From the NCBI GenBank assembly GCA_021325455.1, contig JAJPHD010000004.1, positions 62,001-126,000 on the forward strand: a stretch of DNA of 64,000 bases, written 5' to 3'. This document shows positions 1-7,396 of the stretch, piece after piece. The position numbers and the translations under genes were made by a program. The stretch's first letter is position 1, and each line of letters starts with the position of its first letter. The notes beneath the pieces are model-generated. The model had not been told where the DNA came from. It saw only the letters and a program-made list of their open reading frames with translations, and made no database searches. The DNA is from Actinomycetota bacterium. Lineage in GTDB: Bacteria; Actinomycetota; Acidimicrobiia; Acidimicrobiales; JAJPHD01.

Positions 1-101
1 TCCTGGGTCCCGAAGTGGAGGTCGATGGTGTGAGCCACTTCCTTCCTCGCCTCCTCGAGGAAGGTGGGCAGATCCGGATGGTCGAGCTGCTCCAGCGACA
101 T
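1..101 (-). CDS. partial ORF at window edge, unknown function
   Basis: On the minus strand an open frame begins at an ATG ending at 101 and runs off the left edge with no stop. The visible 33 residues start MSLEQLDHPDLP and are acidic and helical in composition. Codons end in G or C as in the neighbouring genes, which supports coding. The frame stays open upstream of the ATG, so the true start may be earlier, and no clear ribosome binding site is visible. Too little is present to name a family. Confidence 0.4.
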   Translation of the reverse strand, partial: MSLEQLDHPDLPTFLEEARKEVAHTIDLHFGTQ

Positions 102-190
102 GGCAGGGTCGTACCCTGGAGACCACGGTCTTGACCCTTTCCCCGGGGGGGCGGGAGGGCTCCGTGGCCGGGGGGTAAGACCAGCACCAG

Positions 191-1042
191 ATGCCTCCCG
201 CCCGCCGTCCCGGGGCCCTCCGCCGACGCCTGGTCCCAGCCCTGCTCACCCTCCTGGCCCTGGCCCTCGCCCTCCTGACCGCATCCTGTGGGACCAGCCG
301 GGGGAGGAGCGGGGTGGGACCTGCCCCCCCGGCCGTCCTCACCGGGCCGCCCTCCTGTCAGCGGGACCCCTCATGCAAGGGGCCGGTGTCCGACCACGGC
401 CAGGTGGTGCGAAGCCCGGTCGTGGAGCCCGTCTACTGGGGGCCGGGCACCAGGGGGGACCGCCCGCTGGTCAAGGCCACCTTGAGGGCCATGACCAGGA
501 GCGGCTGGTGGGCCCTGCTCCGCCAGTACGGGGTGGGGCCCCTGCGGGCCGAGCGGGGCCGGTTCGTGGGCTACCGGCCGCCCATCACCATCTTCGGTGA
601 GCTGCCCGCGCCGCCCGTGCCCTCTCCCTCACCCGACACCGTGCTCCTGGTGCTGCTGGGCTCGGCGGCCAGCCAGGGGATGAGCGAGCGCTCCTACTGC
701 GGCTGGCACGGGCGCCTGCCCGTCACGGGGACCCTGGTGGCCTACGTGGTCATGGGGGGCGGGCACGGCTCCTGTCTCGATCCCTCCCAGGCCATCGCCC
801 ACGAGCTGGCCGAGGCCGCCACCGACCCCAGCCCTGGGCAGGGATGGCGCTCCCCGGCCGGGTGGGAGGTGGCGGACCTGTGCGCCAGGAGCCCGGCGGC
901 CACCTTCCAGCTCCTCGACAGGAGGGTGAGCCTTCCCGCCCTGTGGGACCAGGCGGCGGGGAGCTGCGCCCAGCCCCCGTCGGTGGCCCGAGCCGGCGGC
1001 CGGGCGGCCCGGGCCAGCCCCACGAGCGCTAGCCGTCCCTAG
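191..1042 (+). CDS. secreted lipoprotein with HELAEAATDP motif
   Basis: This 283-residue protein starts with an arginine-rich n-region, a hydrophobic core and a lipobox-like cysteine (LLTASC, about residue 33), so it is probably a lipid-anchored exported protein. The central motif HELAEAATDP near residue 205 resembles the HE..EA.TDP motif of bacterial secreted proteins related to the plant phosphate-induced (EXORDIUM) family. That assignment is from memory of the motif, not an alignment. The HE pair could bind a metal, but the third ligand of a classical HExxH protease is not obvious. The C-terminus is Ala/Arg/Ser-rich and probably disordered. Its stop codon overlaps that of the small minus-strand ORF ending at 1039, so the two converge. 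Confidence 0.7.
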   Translation: MPPARRPGALRRRLVPALLTLLALALALLTASCGTSRGRSGVGPAPPAVLTGPPSCQRDPSCKGPVSDHGQVVRSPVVEPVYWGPGTRGDRPLVKATLRAMTRSGWWALLRQYGVGPLRAERGRFVGYRPPITIFGELPAPPVPSPSPDTVLLVLLGSAASQGMSERSYCGWHGRLPVTGTLVAYVVMGGGHGSCLDPSQAIAHELAEAATDPSPGQGWRSPAGWEVADLCARSPAATFQLLDRRVSLPALWDQAAGSCAQPPSVARAGGRAARASPTSASRP

Positions 1043-1218
1043 GCCGGCTGGGGGTCCGGCAGGGGCGGCTGGGGCTCCGGAGGCCCCGGGTCGGGGATGG
1101 GCGGCACCGGAGGAGAGGGGATGCCCGGATCGGGAGGGTCGGGCAGCGGGGGCTCGGTGGGGCCGGTCCCCCGGGCCGGGAAGGGGGCCTGGTCCATCGT
1201 TGTCTGCGTCCGCTCCAT
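1039..1218 (-). CDS. small proline-rich protein (59 aa), tentative
   Basis: A 59-codon minus-strand frame opens with ATG at 1218, only 9 nt after the stop codon of the CheB-like gene upstream, which suggests co-transcription. The product (starting MERTQTTMDQAP) becomes almost entirely Pro, Asp, Gly and Glu with repeated PDP and PPxP steps, and ends at a TAG overlapping the stop of the convergent lipoprotein gene. Third positions are mostly C or G. A second in-frame ATG lies at 1197. Such tails are typical of disordered linkers, so this could also be the remnant of a longer chemotaxis-type protein. No function is proposed. Confidence 0.45.
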   Translation of the reverse strand: MERTQTTMDQAPFPARGTGPTEPPLPDPPDPGIPSPPVPPIPDPGPPEPQPPLPDPQPA

Positions 1219-1227
1219 GCCCCGGTC

Positions 1228-1842
1228 CTACCCGGGGGTGGCGATCCCGGCACTCCGGGCCATGCCCACCAGGGCTCCGGCGATGCTCTCGGGGGTGAGC
1301 ACCTGGTCCACGCAACCAGCCGATATGGCACTGGAGGGCATCCCCGGAGCGGCGGCGCTGGACGGGTCCTGGGCCAGCACCCTCCCGCCCCGGTCCTTCA
1401 CCGCCTGGGCCCCCCTCGTCCCGTCCCTGAGGCGGCCGGACCGCACCACCGCCACCACCCTGGCCCCCAGGGCCTCGGCCGCGCTGGTGAGCATGGCGTC
1501 GCCGCCCCCCAGGGCTAGGCGGGAACCGAGGACCAGCCGGTGCCCGGCATCGAGAGTGGCCGTACGGCCGGCGGGGATGACGGTCACCCCGGGGGGGCCG
1601 ACGGGCATGCCTTGGGTGGCCGTGCGCACCGGCAGCTCGGTCCGGCCCTTCAGCAGCCGGGAGAGGCGGCCCGGGTCAGGCTGGGCCCGCCCGTGCTGGA
1701 CCAGCACTATGGGCACCGGGAACCAGGAGGGGAGGCAGGCCAGCAGGCGGGAGATGGCATCGATGCCGCCCAGTGAGGCCACCACCACTATCAGCTTGGG
1801 GGACAGCGGGGAACCGGTCTCGCTGGCGGTGGGCATGGGCAC
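1228..1842 (-). CDS. CheB-type methylesterase domain protein
   Basis: This 204-residue protein is a free-standing CheB catalytic domain with no receiver domain. Its elements match the CheB Ser-His-Asp triad: VVVASLGG (Ser near residue 23), VLVQHG (His near 50) and RLRDGTRG (Asp near 142). In chemotaxis CheB removes methyl groups from receptor glutamates, but stand-alone actinobacterial copies lie away from receptor genes and their substrate is unknown. No cheR, cheA or receptor gene is in the window. It sits just downstream of a second CheB-like gene on the same strand. The usual GMGxDGxxG loop is reduced to RSGRLRDGTRG, so activity is plausible but not certain. Confidence 0.8.
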   Translation of the reverse strand: MPMPTASETGSPLSPKLIVVVASLGGIDAISRLLACLPSWFPVPIVLVQHGRAQPDPGRLSRLLKGRTELPVRTATQGMPVGPPGVTVIPAGRTATLDAGHRLVLGSRLALGGGDAMLTSAAEALGARVVAVVRSGRLRDGTRGAQAVKDRGGRVLAQDPSSAAAPGMPSSAISAGCVDQVLTPESIAGALVGMARSAGIATPG

Positions 1843-1845
1843 TCA

Positions 1846-2045
1846 TCACCCCGGGCTGGGAGGCCTCTCGTCCTCCGCCCCCCTCCCGGCCCGCCGGGGG
1901 GCGTCCTCGGCCCGCATGAGGATGATGGCCCCGTCGGGGCCGGTCCCCTTCAAGGGGTAGATCGACACCTGGCAGCGGATGGCACGCCCCCGGCGGGGTC
2001 GCCCCCGCCGGTGTCCTGGGGCGGATCGGGGTCCAGGTCGGTCAC
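1846..2045 (-). pseudogene. PAS-like C-terminal segment, out of frame with upstream CheB
   Basis: From 1980 down to a TGA at 1848-1846 the minus strand codes with excellent codon bias for a segment with IRCQVSIYPLKG and GAIILMRAED. That resembles the last strands of a PAS domain. No start codon exists in this frame before the segment. Adding one G to the G5 run at 1987-1991 would join it to the preceding frame, which carries a GTG at 2045 behind a strong GGAGGA and is also the CheB frame. The restored product would stop 3 nt before the next gene. This is either a single-base sequence error or a real frameshift. The feature start is the GTG candidate, not a proven start. Confidence 0.5.
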
Positions 2046-2741
2046 GGCCTCTCCTCCGTGGTGATGGGCCTCGTAGCCGGGCTCAGCCTCTGGCAGGGCG
2101 GCCAGACGGGTCACGGCAGCGGTGATGAGGGTGGCCAGCTCGTCGGCGGGAGCCACCTCGTCGGGGCTGGCAAAGCGAGCCGCGCTGGCCGGCATGCTGG
2201 GGAAGGCGGTGTCGGCGGGGTCCTGGGCCATGACCAGGGCCCCGGCCCTCTTCATCTCGATCAGCCCGGCCGTCCCGTCGTCGAGCATGCCCGACAGCAC
2301 CACTCCCACCCCGGCGGGACCGTACTCGGAGGCCGCCGAGCGGAACAAGGGGTCGACGGCGGGCCGCAGCCCGTTCTCCCGGGGCCCCCGCCACAGGCGG
2401 GCCCGGCCCTCCTCCACCACCAGGTGGTGGTCGGGGGGGGCCACGTATATGCGCCCGGTGAGGAGCTTCTCCCCGTCCTCCGCATGGCCGGCGGGGAGGG
2501 GGCCGCAGCGGCTCAGGATGCGCGGCAGGACGCTCGGGGACGAAGGGGACACGTGCAGCACGACCAGGACGGCGGCCTCGAGGTCAAGGGGCAGGCCCCG
2601 GACCAGGCGGCACAGCGCCTCGACCCCCCCGCCGAGGCCCCCACCACCACCACGCCGGCGGGCCGGCCCCCCCCCACGGCGCTCACCGTCCCCCGGGGGG
2701 AACCGGGTTCCCGGGGCGGGGGCGACGGTGGGGCGGCTCAC
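1950..2741 (-). CDS. CheB-type methylesterase, apparently frameshifted
   Basis: The body is a CheB catalytic domain: VLHVSPSS supplies the His, the RIYVAPPDHHL segment follows, and VVLSGMLDDGTAG supplies the Asp. As read, the N-terminus is low-complexity Arg/Gly and lacks the nucleophile. In the +1 frame the same DNA encodes VVVVGASAGG, the missing active-site Ser loop, starting from a GTG at 2686. A single extra G in the G7 run at 2624-2630 would join the two frames. So either a homopolymer error or a real mutation has broken the gene. Its 3' end also runs out of the good-codon frame near 1990. It heads a minus-strand cluster with the second CheB. Confidence 0.7.
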   Translation of the reverse strand: MSRPTVAPAPGTRFPPGDGERRGGGPARRRGGGGGLGGGVEALCRLVRGLPLDLEAAVLVVLHVSPSSPSVLPRILSRCGPLPAGHAEDGEKLLTGRIYVAPPDHHLVVEEGRARLWRGPRENGLRPAVDPLFRSAASEYGPAGVGVVLSGMLDDGTAGLIEMKRAGALVMAQDPADTAFPSMPASAARFASPDEVAPADELATLITAAVTRLAALPEAEPGYEAHHHGGEAVTDLDPDPPQDTGGGDPAGGVPSAARCRSTP

Positions 2742-2802
2742 CGGGGAGGCCCGGGCCGGCGGTCCCCGGCAGGCTGGAGGTGGTCACGGGCGGTCCCTTT
2801 CG

Positions 2803-3255
2803 TCAGTCAGGTGGGGTGAGGTGGGGGGGGAGCGTGGCCTTCACGCTCTTCACCCGCATGGCCCGCATGAGGGTGGCGAGCACCACACCGGGCGGGCCGG
2901 TGAGGCTGGCCGGGACATCCTCCTCACCCAGGCGGAAGGACTCCCCCAGGGAGACCACGAGCTCGGCGTGGGAGCGGAGGAGCGGGGGGAAGCGGAGGCT
3001 GCCCTCCTCGTACTCCGCCCATACCGCCTGGTCACCCACCGTCCCGTCCACCCGGAAGGAGGAAAGCCCCCCGGGCTGCGGGCGGGGCCGGCCTGCCGGG
3101 TGTGCGGGCCGCCAGGGAGGGCGAGCCTCCCGGCGGCGGACCGTCTCCATGCGCAGGAAGCGGGCCGTCTCCACCAGTTCCCGGCTGTGCTCGCTCAGCA
3201 CAACGGCCCGGGCGCAGGCCAACCTGCTCCGGACGATCACCCCCGACCCTTCCAC
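2803..3255 (-). CDS. hypothetical protein, upstream of the cheB pair
   Basis: A 150-residue protein starting from a GTG (MEGSGVIVRSRL) with a GAGGG-like sequence just before it. It has an N-terminal helical stretch (VLSEHSRELVETARFL), a Pro/Arg-rich linker, and a C-terminal part (ELVVSLGESFRLGEEDVP and GVVLATLMRAM). I do not recognise a family. The heptad-like leucine spacing at the N-terminus could pair with another helix. The cheB-like gene follows 61 nt downstream on the same strand, so it may be the first gene of that transcript and a regulatory partner, which is inference. Confidence 0.6.
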   Translation of the reverse strand: MEGSGVIVRSRLACARAVVLSEHSRELVETARFLRMETVRRREARPPWRPAHPAGRPRPQPGGLSSFRVDGTVGDQAVWAEYEEGSLRFPPLLRSHAELVVSLGESFRLGEEDVPASLTGPPGVVLATLMRAMRVKSVKATLPPHLTPPD

Positions 3256-3368
3256 CCTCGCATCGTACCGTCCTGGGGGCCTCGCCCCAAGGGGGACTTT
3301 GTCTCCCGCCGGCCAGGGGGCCCCATACGATGGCGGCGATGAGCGAGCCCGCGGCCGGCGCCTAGGAA

Positions 3369-4274
3369 GTGCTCGACTACCACCTCCACCTCTGGCCCCA
3401 CGGCGAGAGGGACCGCCAGCCCAGGGTGGAGGAGCTGGCCGCCTACTGGGACCGGGCCCGCTCGGCGGGTGTGACCGAGATCGCCCTCACCGAGCACCTG
3501 TTCCGCTTCCGCCAGGCCGATGCCCTGCTCGGGGGTTGGTGGGAGGAGGAGGGTGGGGACCCGGCGCTGCGGGCATCGGCCGCTTCCTACTGGCAGCGCC
3601 ACGTGGGGGCCGACCTGGACGAGTACGTGGCCACGGTCCTCGACGCCAAGGCCGCCGGTCTGCCGGTCGCCCTGGGCCTGGAGGTGGACTACTACCGGGG
3701 GCGCATGGACCAGGTGGCCGCCCTGCTGTCGGGGTACCCCTTCGACGTGCTGCTGGGCTCGGTCCACTGGCTGGGCCCCTGGCTGTTCGATGACCTGAGC
3801 GACGAGGTGGCCCAGGCCGAGTGGGGGAGGCGGGGAGTGGAGGCGGCCTGGGACGCCTACACCGAGGCCCTCTGCGAGCTGGCCGCCTCCGGTGTGTGCG
3901 ACGTCCTGGCCCACCCCGACCTGGCCAAGGTGGCCGGCCACCGCCCCCCCGACCTCCACGATCGCTACCAGCGCATGGCCGAGGCGGCTGGCGCCCACGG
4001 CATGGCCGCCGAGGTGTCCTCGGCCGGATGGCGCAAGCCAGCCCTGGAGGCCTATCCCGCCCCCGAGCTGCTCGAGCGGTTCTGCGCTCTCGGCGTCCCG
4101 GTCACGACGGCCTCCGACGCCCACGGCCTGGGGGACGTGGCCGACCGGGCGGGCGAGCTGGCGGGGCTGGTGCGGGGGGCCGGTTACGGGTCGCTCACGG
4201 CCTTCAGGGCCCGCCAGCCGGTGAAGGTGGACATCGGGGCCGGTGGGCCGGGAGCTACATTTCGTCCCGGATGA
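3369..4274 (+). CDS. PHP-family phosphatase, histidinol-phosphatase-like
   Basis: This 301-residue protein has the metal-ligand order of the PHP superfamily: HLH at residues 5-7, TEH near 41, a Glu in LGLEVDYYRG, GSVHW, LAHPDL and a terminal SDAHG. This is the pattern of HisK/HisJ-type histidinol phosphatases, which dephosphorylate L-histidinol phosphate in histidine synthesis, but related PHP enzymes act on other phosphates. No other his gene is nearby. The start is a GTG behind AGGA. Its TGA overlaps the ATG of the following histidine-kinase gene (ATGA at 4271-4274), so the two are translationally coupled, an unusual pairing for a biosynthetic enzyme. Confidence 0.85.
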   Translation: MLDYHLHLWPHGERDRQPRVEELAAYWDRARSAGVTEIALTEHLFRFRQADALLGGWWEEEGGDPALRASAASYWQRHVGADLDEYVATVLDAKAAGLPVALGLEVDYYRGRMDQVAALLSGYPFDVLLGSVHWLGPWLFDDLSDEVAQAEWGRRGVEAAWDAYTEALCELAASGVCDVLAHPDLAKVAGHRPPDLHDRYQRMAEAAGAHGMAAEVSSAGWRKPALEAYPAPELLERFCALGVPVTTASDAHGLGDVADRAGELAGLVRGAGYGSLTAFRARQPVKVDIGAGGPGATFRPG

Positions 4275-5767
4275 CGACCCCGGCAGAGGTGGTCCGCGAG
4301 CACACCGACCTGGACGGCGAGGACCTGACCCACCTGCAGGGGCTGATGGCGTGGTGGGGGATGCTGGCCGACCTCTCCTTCGCCGACCTGTTGCTGCTGG
4401 CACCGGACCGGGAGGGGGGCTTCGTGATCCTGGGCCAGATGAGGCCCAGCACCACCCAGACCGTCCACCCGCAGGACCTGGTGGGCCGGGTGGTGGAGGA
4501 GGCGGGCATGCCCCTGGTCGCCCGGGCCTGGCGCCTCCGGGAGATGGTGGAGGGGGAGAGGGAGCTGGGCCGGGGGGAGCGGGTGCGGAGCGAGTGCATC
4601 CCCGTCAGGCGGGAGGGGCGCCTGCTGGCCGTGCTGGACCGGGAGTCCCCGCTGTCGGTCCGGCGCCGCCCGGGTGAGCTGGAGCGGACCTATGTGTCTC
4701 TGTTCGGGCGTTTCGCCCGCATGGTGATGGAGGGGGCCTTCCCCTTCCCCTACGGCCAGGACGTGCCCGAGGGGGAGGAGTCCCCCCGGGTCGGTGACGG
4801 GGTGATCGTGCTCGACGAGGGGGCCCGGCTGGTCTACGCCTCGCCCAACGCCGTGAACGCCTTCCACCGCATGGGAGTCACGAGCAACCTGGCCGGCCTG
4901 CGCCTGGCCGAGCTGGGCGTGGACGACTCGGCCGTGCCGACCTCCTTCGAGACCGCCCGCCCCGTGACCGTGGAGATCGAGCGCCCCCCCGACGTGGTGG
5001 TGATGCTGCGCTGCATCCCGCTCCTGGCCGGCGGGCGCATGGACGGGGCCCTCGTGCTCCTCCGGGACATGACCGACCTGCGCCGGCGGGACCGCCTGCT
5101 CCTGTCCAAGGACGCCAGCATCAAGGAGGTGCACCACCGGGTCAAGAACAACCTCCAGACCATCTCTTCCCTGCTGCGCCTCCAGGCCCGCCGGCTGACC
5201 TCGGAGGAGGGGCGGGACGCCCTGCGGGAGGCCGAGAGGCGCATCCAGTCCATGGCGGCGGTGCACGAGATACTGTCCCGGGACGCCCGGGACCAGGTGC
5301 CCTTCGACCAGATCGTGCCCCTGCTGGTGCGGATGGCCGAGGACGCCGTGGTGGCTCCCTGCCCGGTGCGGGTGGAGGTGAGCGGGCATGCCGGCGAGCT
5401 GGTGGCCGAGGTGGCCACCCCGCTGGCGGTGGTCATCACCGAGCTGCTGCAGAATGCCGCCCAGCACGCCTTCGCCGACCTCTCCGAGGAGCCCCAGGGA
5501 GAGGAGGGCGAGGAGGGCCGGGTGCACCTGGACCTGAGGCGGGCCGGGGGGCGCCTCACGGTTCGCGTCCAGGACAACGGGCAGGGGCTACCGGAGGGAT
5601 TTCGCCTGGGCCAGCCGGCCAGCCTCGGGCTCTCGATCGTGAAGCACCTGGTGGCCGACCAGCTGGGGGGGACCATCACCATGTCCAGCGGGGCGGGCAC
5701 CCTGGCCGAGGTGAGCGTGCCCGTCCCCGAGGGGGCGGCCCAGCCCGCCGGCCCTCCCGTCGGCTAG
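4271..5767 (+). CDS. pdtaS: PdtaS-like sensor histidine kinase
   Basis: This 498-residue cytosolic kinase has no membrane segment. The layout matches mycobacterial PdtaS: an N-terminal GAF-like region (about 1-150), a PAS domain (about 175-275, with DGVIVLDEGARLVYASPN) and a HisKA_2 phosphoacceptor around residue 291 (EVHHRVKNNLQT). An HATPase domain follows with ELLQNAAQHA (N box), DNGQGLP (G1) and SLGLSIVKHLV (G2). PdtaS phosphorylates the ANTAR antiterminator PdtaR. No ANTAR gene is in the window, so the partner must lie elsewhere. The ATG at 4271 is chosen because it overlaps the upstream stop and because the residues before it are out of character. The gene converges on whiB with overlapping stop codons. 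Confidence 0.92.
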   Translation: MTTPAEVVREHTDLDGEDLTHLQGLMAWWGMLADLSFADLLLLAPDREGGFVILGQMRPSTTQTVHPQDLVGRVVEEAGMPLVARAWRLREMVEGERELGRGERVRSECIPVRREGRLLAVLDRESPLSVRRRPGELERTYVSLFGRFARMVMEGAFPFPYGQDVPEGEESPRVGDGVIVLDEGARLVYASPNAVNAFHRMGVTSNLAGLRLAELGVDDSAVPTSFETARPVTVEIERPPDVVVMLRCIPLLAGGRMDGALVLLRDMTDLRRRDRLLLSKDASIKEVHHRVKNNLQTISSLLRLQARRLTSEEGRDALREAERRIQSMAAVHEILSRDARDQVPFDQIVPLLVRMAEDAVVAPCPVRVEVSGHAGELVAEVATPLAVVITELLQNAAQHAFADLSEEPQGEEGEEGRVHLDLRRAGGRLTVRVQDNGQGLPEGFRLGQPASLGLSIVKHLVADQLGGTITMSSGAGTLAEVSVPVPEGAAQPAGPPVG

Positions 5768-6078
5768 CGGTTGCCGAGCTGGTGCGCCCGGCGGGCCTGG
5801 CGCCGGCGCGCCAGCCAGGTGGGGCGGAGGGACCGGCGCTCGTCCTCCGAGGTCCCGCCCCACACGCCCGACTCCTGGTTGGTGGCGAGGGCGAACTCCA
5901 GGCACGGCGACTGGGAGGGGCAGGTGCGGCACACGGCCTTGGCCGCCTCGATCTGGGACACGGCGGGGCCGGTGCGGCCCACGGGGAAGAACAGGTCCGG
6001 GGGGCTGAACCGGCACGCTGCCTCCTGGCGCCAACCCGAAGCGTCCCAGTCCGTCGACCGCACCCAGCTCAGAGCCAA
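5764..6078 (-). CDS. WhiB-family iron-sulfur regulator
   Basis: The 104-residue product carries four cysteines in WhiB spacing, C22, C50, C53 and C59 (the last three as CxxCx5C), which bind a [4Fe-4S] cluster. The G[VI]WGG turn is at residues 71-75, followed by a basic tail (ARRRQARRAH) for DNA contact. WhiB proteins are found only in actinobacteria and their phages and usually act with a sigma factor. I place the start at a TTG because AAGGAGG sits 4 nt upstream and no ATG or GTG has comparable support; a GTG six codons in is the alternative. The stop overlaps that of the convergent kinase gene. Subfamily cannot be set from sequence reading alone. Confidence 0.92.
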   Translation of the reverse strand: MALSWVRSTDWDASGWRQEAACRFSPPDLFFPVGRTGPAVSQIEAAKAVCRTCPSQSPCLEFALATNQESGVWGGTSEDERRSLRPTWLARRRQARRAHQLGNR

Positions 6079-6270
6079 CTCGCCTCCTTGTTCCTCTCCC
6101 TCCGTGCCCCGGGCCGGACCGGCGGGCGGGCAGACGCCGAGCGGGGCGGGCCGGACCATGGTAGGAGGCGGTCCTTGCTGTGGCAAGCAATGGTGGCCGC
6201 CCCTCGGCGGGCCTGGGCCGCCGGCCGGGAGGCCGCCCCTGGTGGCCCTCCCGGTAGCGTGGAGCAGCCG

Positions 6271-7188
6271 ATGAGCGTCGACATCGACCTGCTGTACGGC
6301 CAGCACCTGACCGAGACGGACAGGCAGCTGCTGCAAGGCTTCGGCGCCCGCCCGGCCGGCTTGGCCCAGGTCCTGGAGGACCCCGCCCTGGAGGAGGCCA
6401 TATTCGGCCCCGAGCCGGCGGAGGAGGGCCCTGGCCCCGCGCTCGCCCGGGCCGACGGGGCCGGCGCCGCCAGGCTGGCCGGCCCCTCCTCCTCCCCGCC
6501 GGTGGCCGCCCCCGGCCTCATAGGCGCTTCCCCCTTCCTCACCTTCGCCACCGCCGTGCACCGCACCGCCGTCCGCCTGGCCCGGGCCTCCTACGTGCAG
6601 GAGCGGTGGGCGCCCCGCCAAAGGGTGCCGGTGTTCGACGTGGGCCCCCTGCGGGACCTCCTGGCCGACCCGGCCCGCCGCTTTTTCCTGGTGGAGCTGC
6701 TGGCCTCCTACACCCACGTGGCCAGCGGGACCACCTGGCAGCGCACGGCGAGGGGGTGGCGCCGGCGCCGGTTCAGCGAGCTGGACCCGGTGCGCCTGGC
6801 CGGCCTGCTGGAGGCCGTGGGGCCAGCCGAGCGCCCCGGCATCTACCGCCGCCTGGGCGACCTGTCCCTCTTCCTCACCGGGGTCTTCCCCGACCACCGC
6901 AGCATCCTGGACCTCGGGGAGGTGGGCACCGGCCGCCTGCTGCGGGCGTCCGGCGTGCGCCGCGAGGGAGATGAGCGGCTGTCGGGCCAGGAGCTCCTGG
7001 AGAGCCTGGGCCGGCGCTGGTACTCCCTGGCCGCCCGGTCCCTCAAGGCGGCGGGGATGCCTCTCAGCGGGGGCCTCTCGGTGGTGGACGAGATGGCGGA
7101 GCGGTTCATCGACGCCCGCCGTACCCTGAACGTGGTGACGGACTGGTACCTGTTCCCCTGGAGGGACCGGTGGTTCGGGCTGGGGTGA
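6271..7188 (+). CDS. conserved hypothetical protein
   Basis: A 305-residue protein from an ATG after GGAGCAGCCG. It reads as soluble and helical, with a Pro/Ala linker (about 55-85) between an N-terminal segment (LTETDRQLLQGFGAR) and the main domain. The main domain has several Trp/Tyr-rich stretches such as ASGTTWQRTARGW and a conserved-looking C-terminus (NVVTDWYLFPWRDRWF). The segment LASYTHVASG and the helix LYRRLGDLSLFLTGVF suggest an all-helical actinobacterial family, but I cannot name it. It diverges from whiB, sharing a 192-nt intergenic region, so the two may be co-regulated. Confidence 0.7.
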   Translation: MSVDIDLLYGQHLTETDRQLLQGFGARPAGLAQVLEDPALEEAIFGPEPAEEGPGPALARADGAGAARLAGPSSSPPVAAPGLIGASPFLTFATAVHRTAVRLARASYVQERWAPRQRVPVFDVGPLRDLLADPARRFFLVELLASYTHVASGTTWQRTARGWRRRRFSELDPVRLAGLLEAVGPAERPGIYRRLGDLSLFLTGVFPDHRSILDLGEVGTGRLLRASGVRREGDERLSGQELLESLGRRWYSLAARSLKAAGMPLSGGLSVVDEMAERFIDARRTLNVVTDWYLFPWRDRWFGLG

Positions 7189-7396
7189 AGAGGCCGGGGG
7201 GCATCCTTGTAGGGCCCCGCTGGCTGGGGTTGAATTGGTGGCAAGCGTCCCTCCGGGGACCGGGTAGGAGGGAGGAGGCATAGCCGGCAGGCTCTTTCCC
7301 CGTGGCCAGGGCAAGGGTCGGCGCCCGCCACCCTCCCAGGCCAACCCGCCCCCTGGGGCCAGCCCGGTCGGCCCCGAGGAGCTGAGGCGGGCGGAG

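Noticed and set aside
4184-5527. 447-residue minus-strand frame
   Set aside because: Its His/Gln/Leu-biased sequence is the complement of the PdtaS kinase gene.
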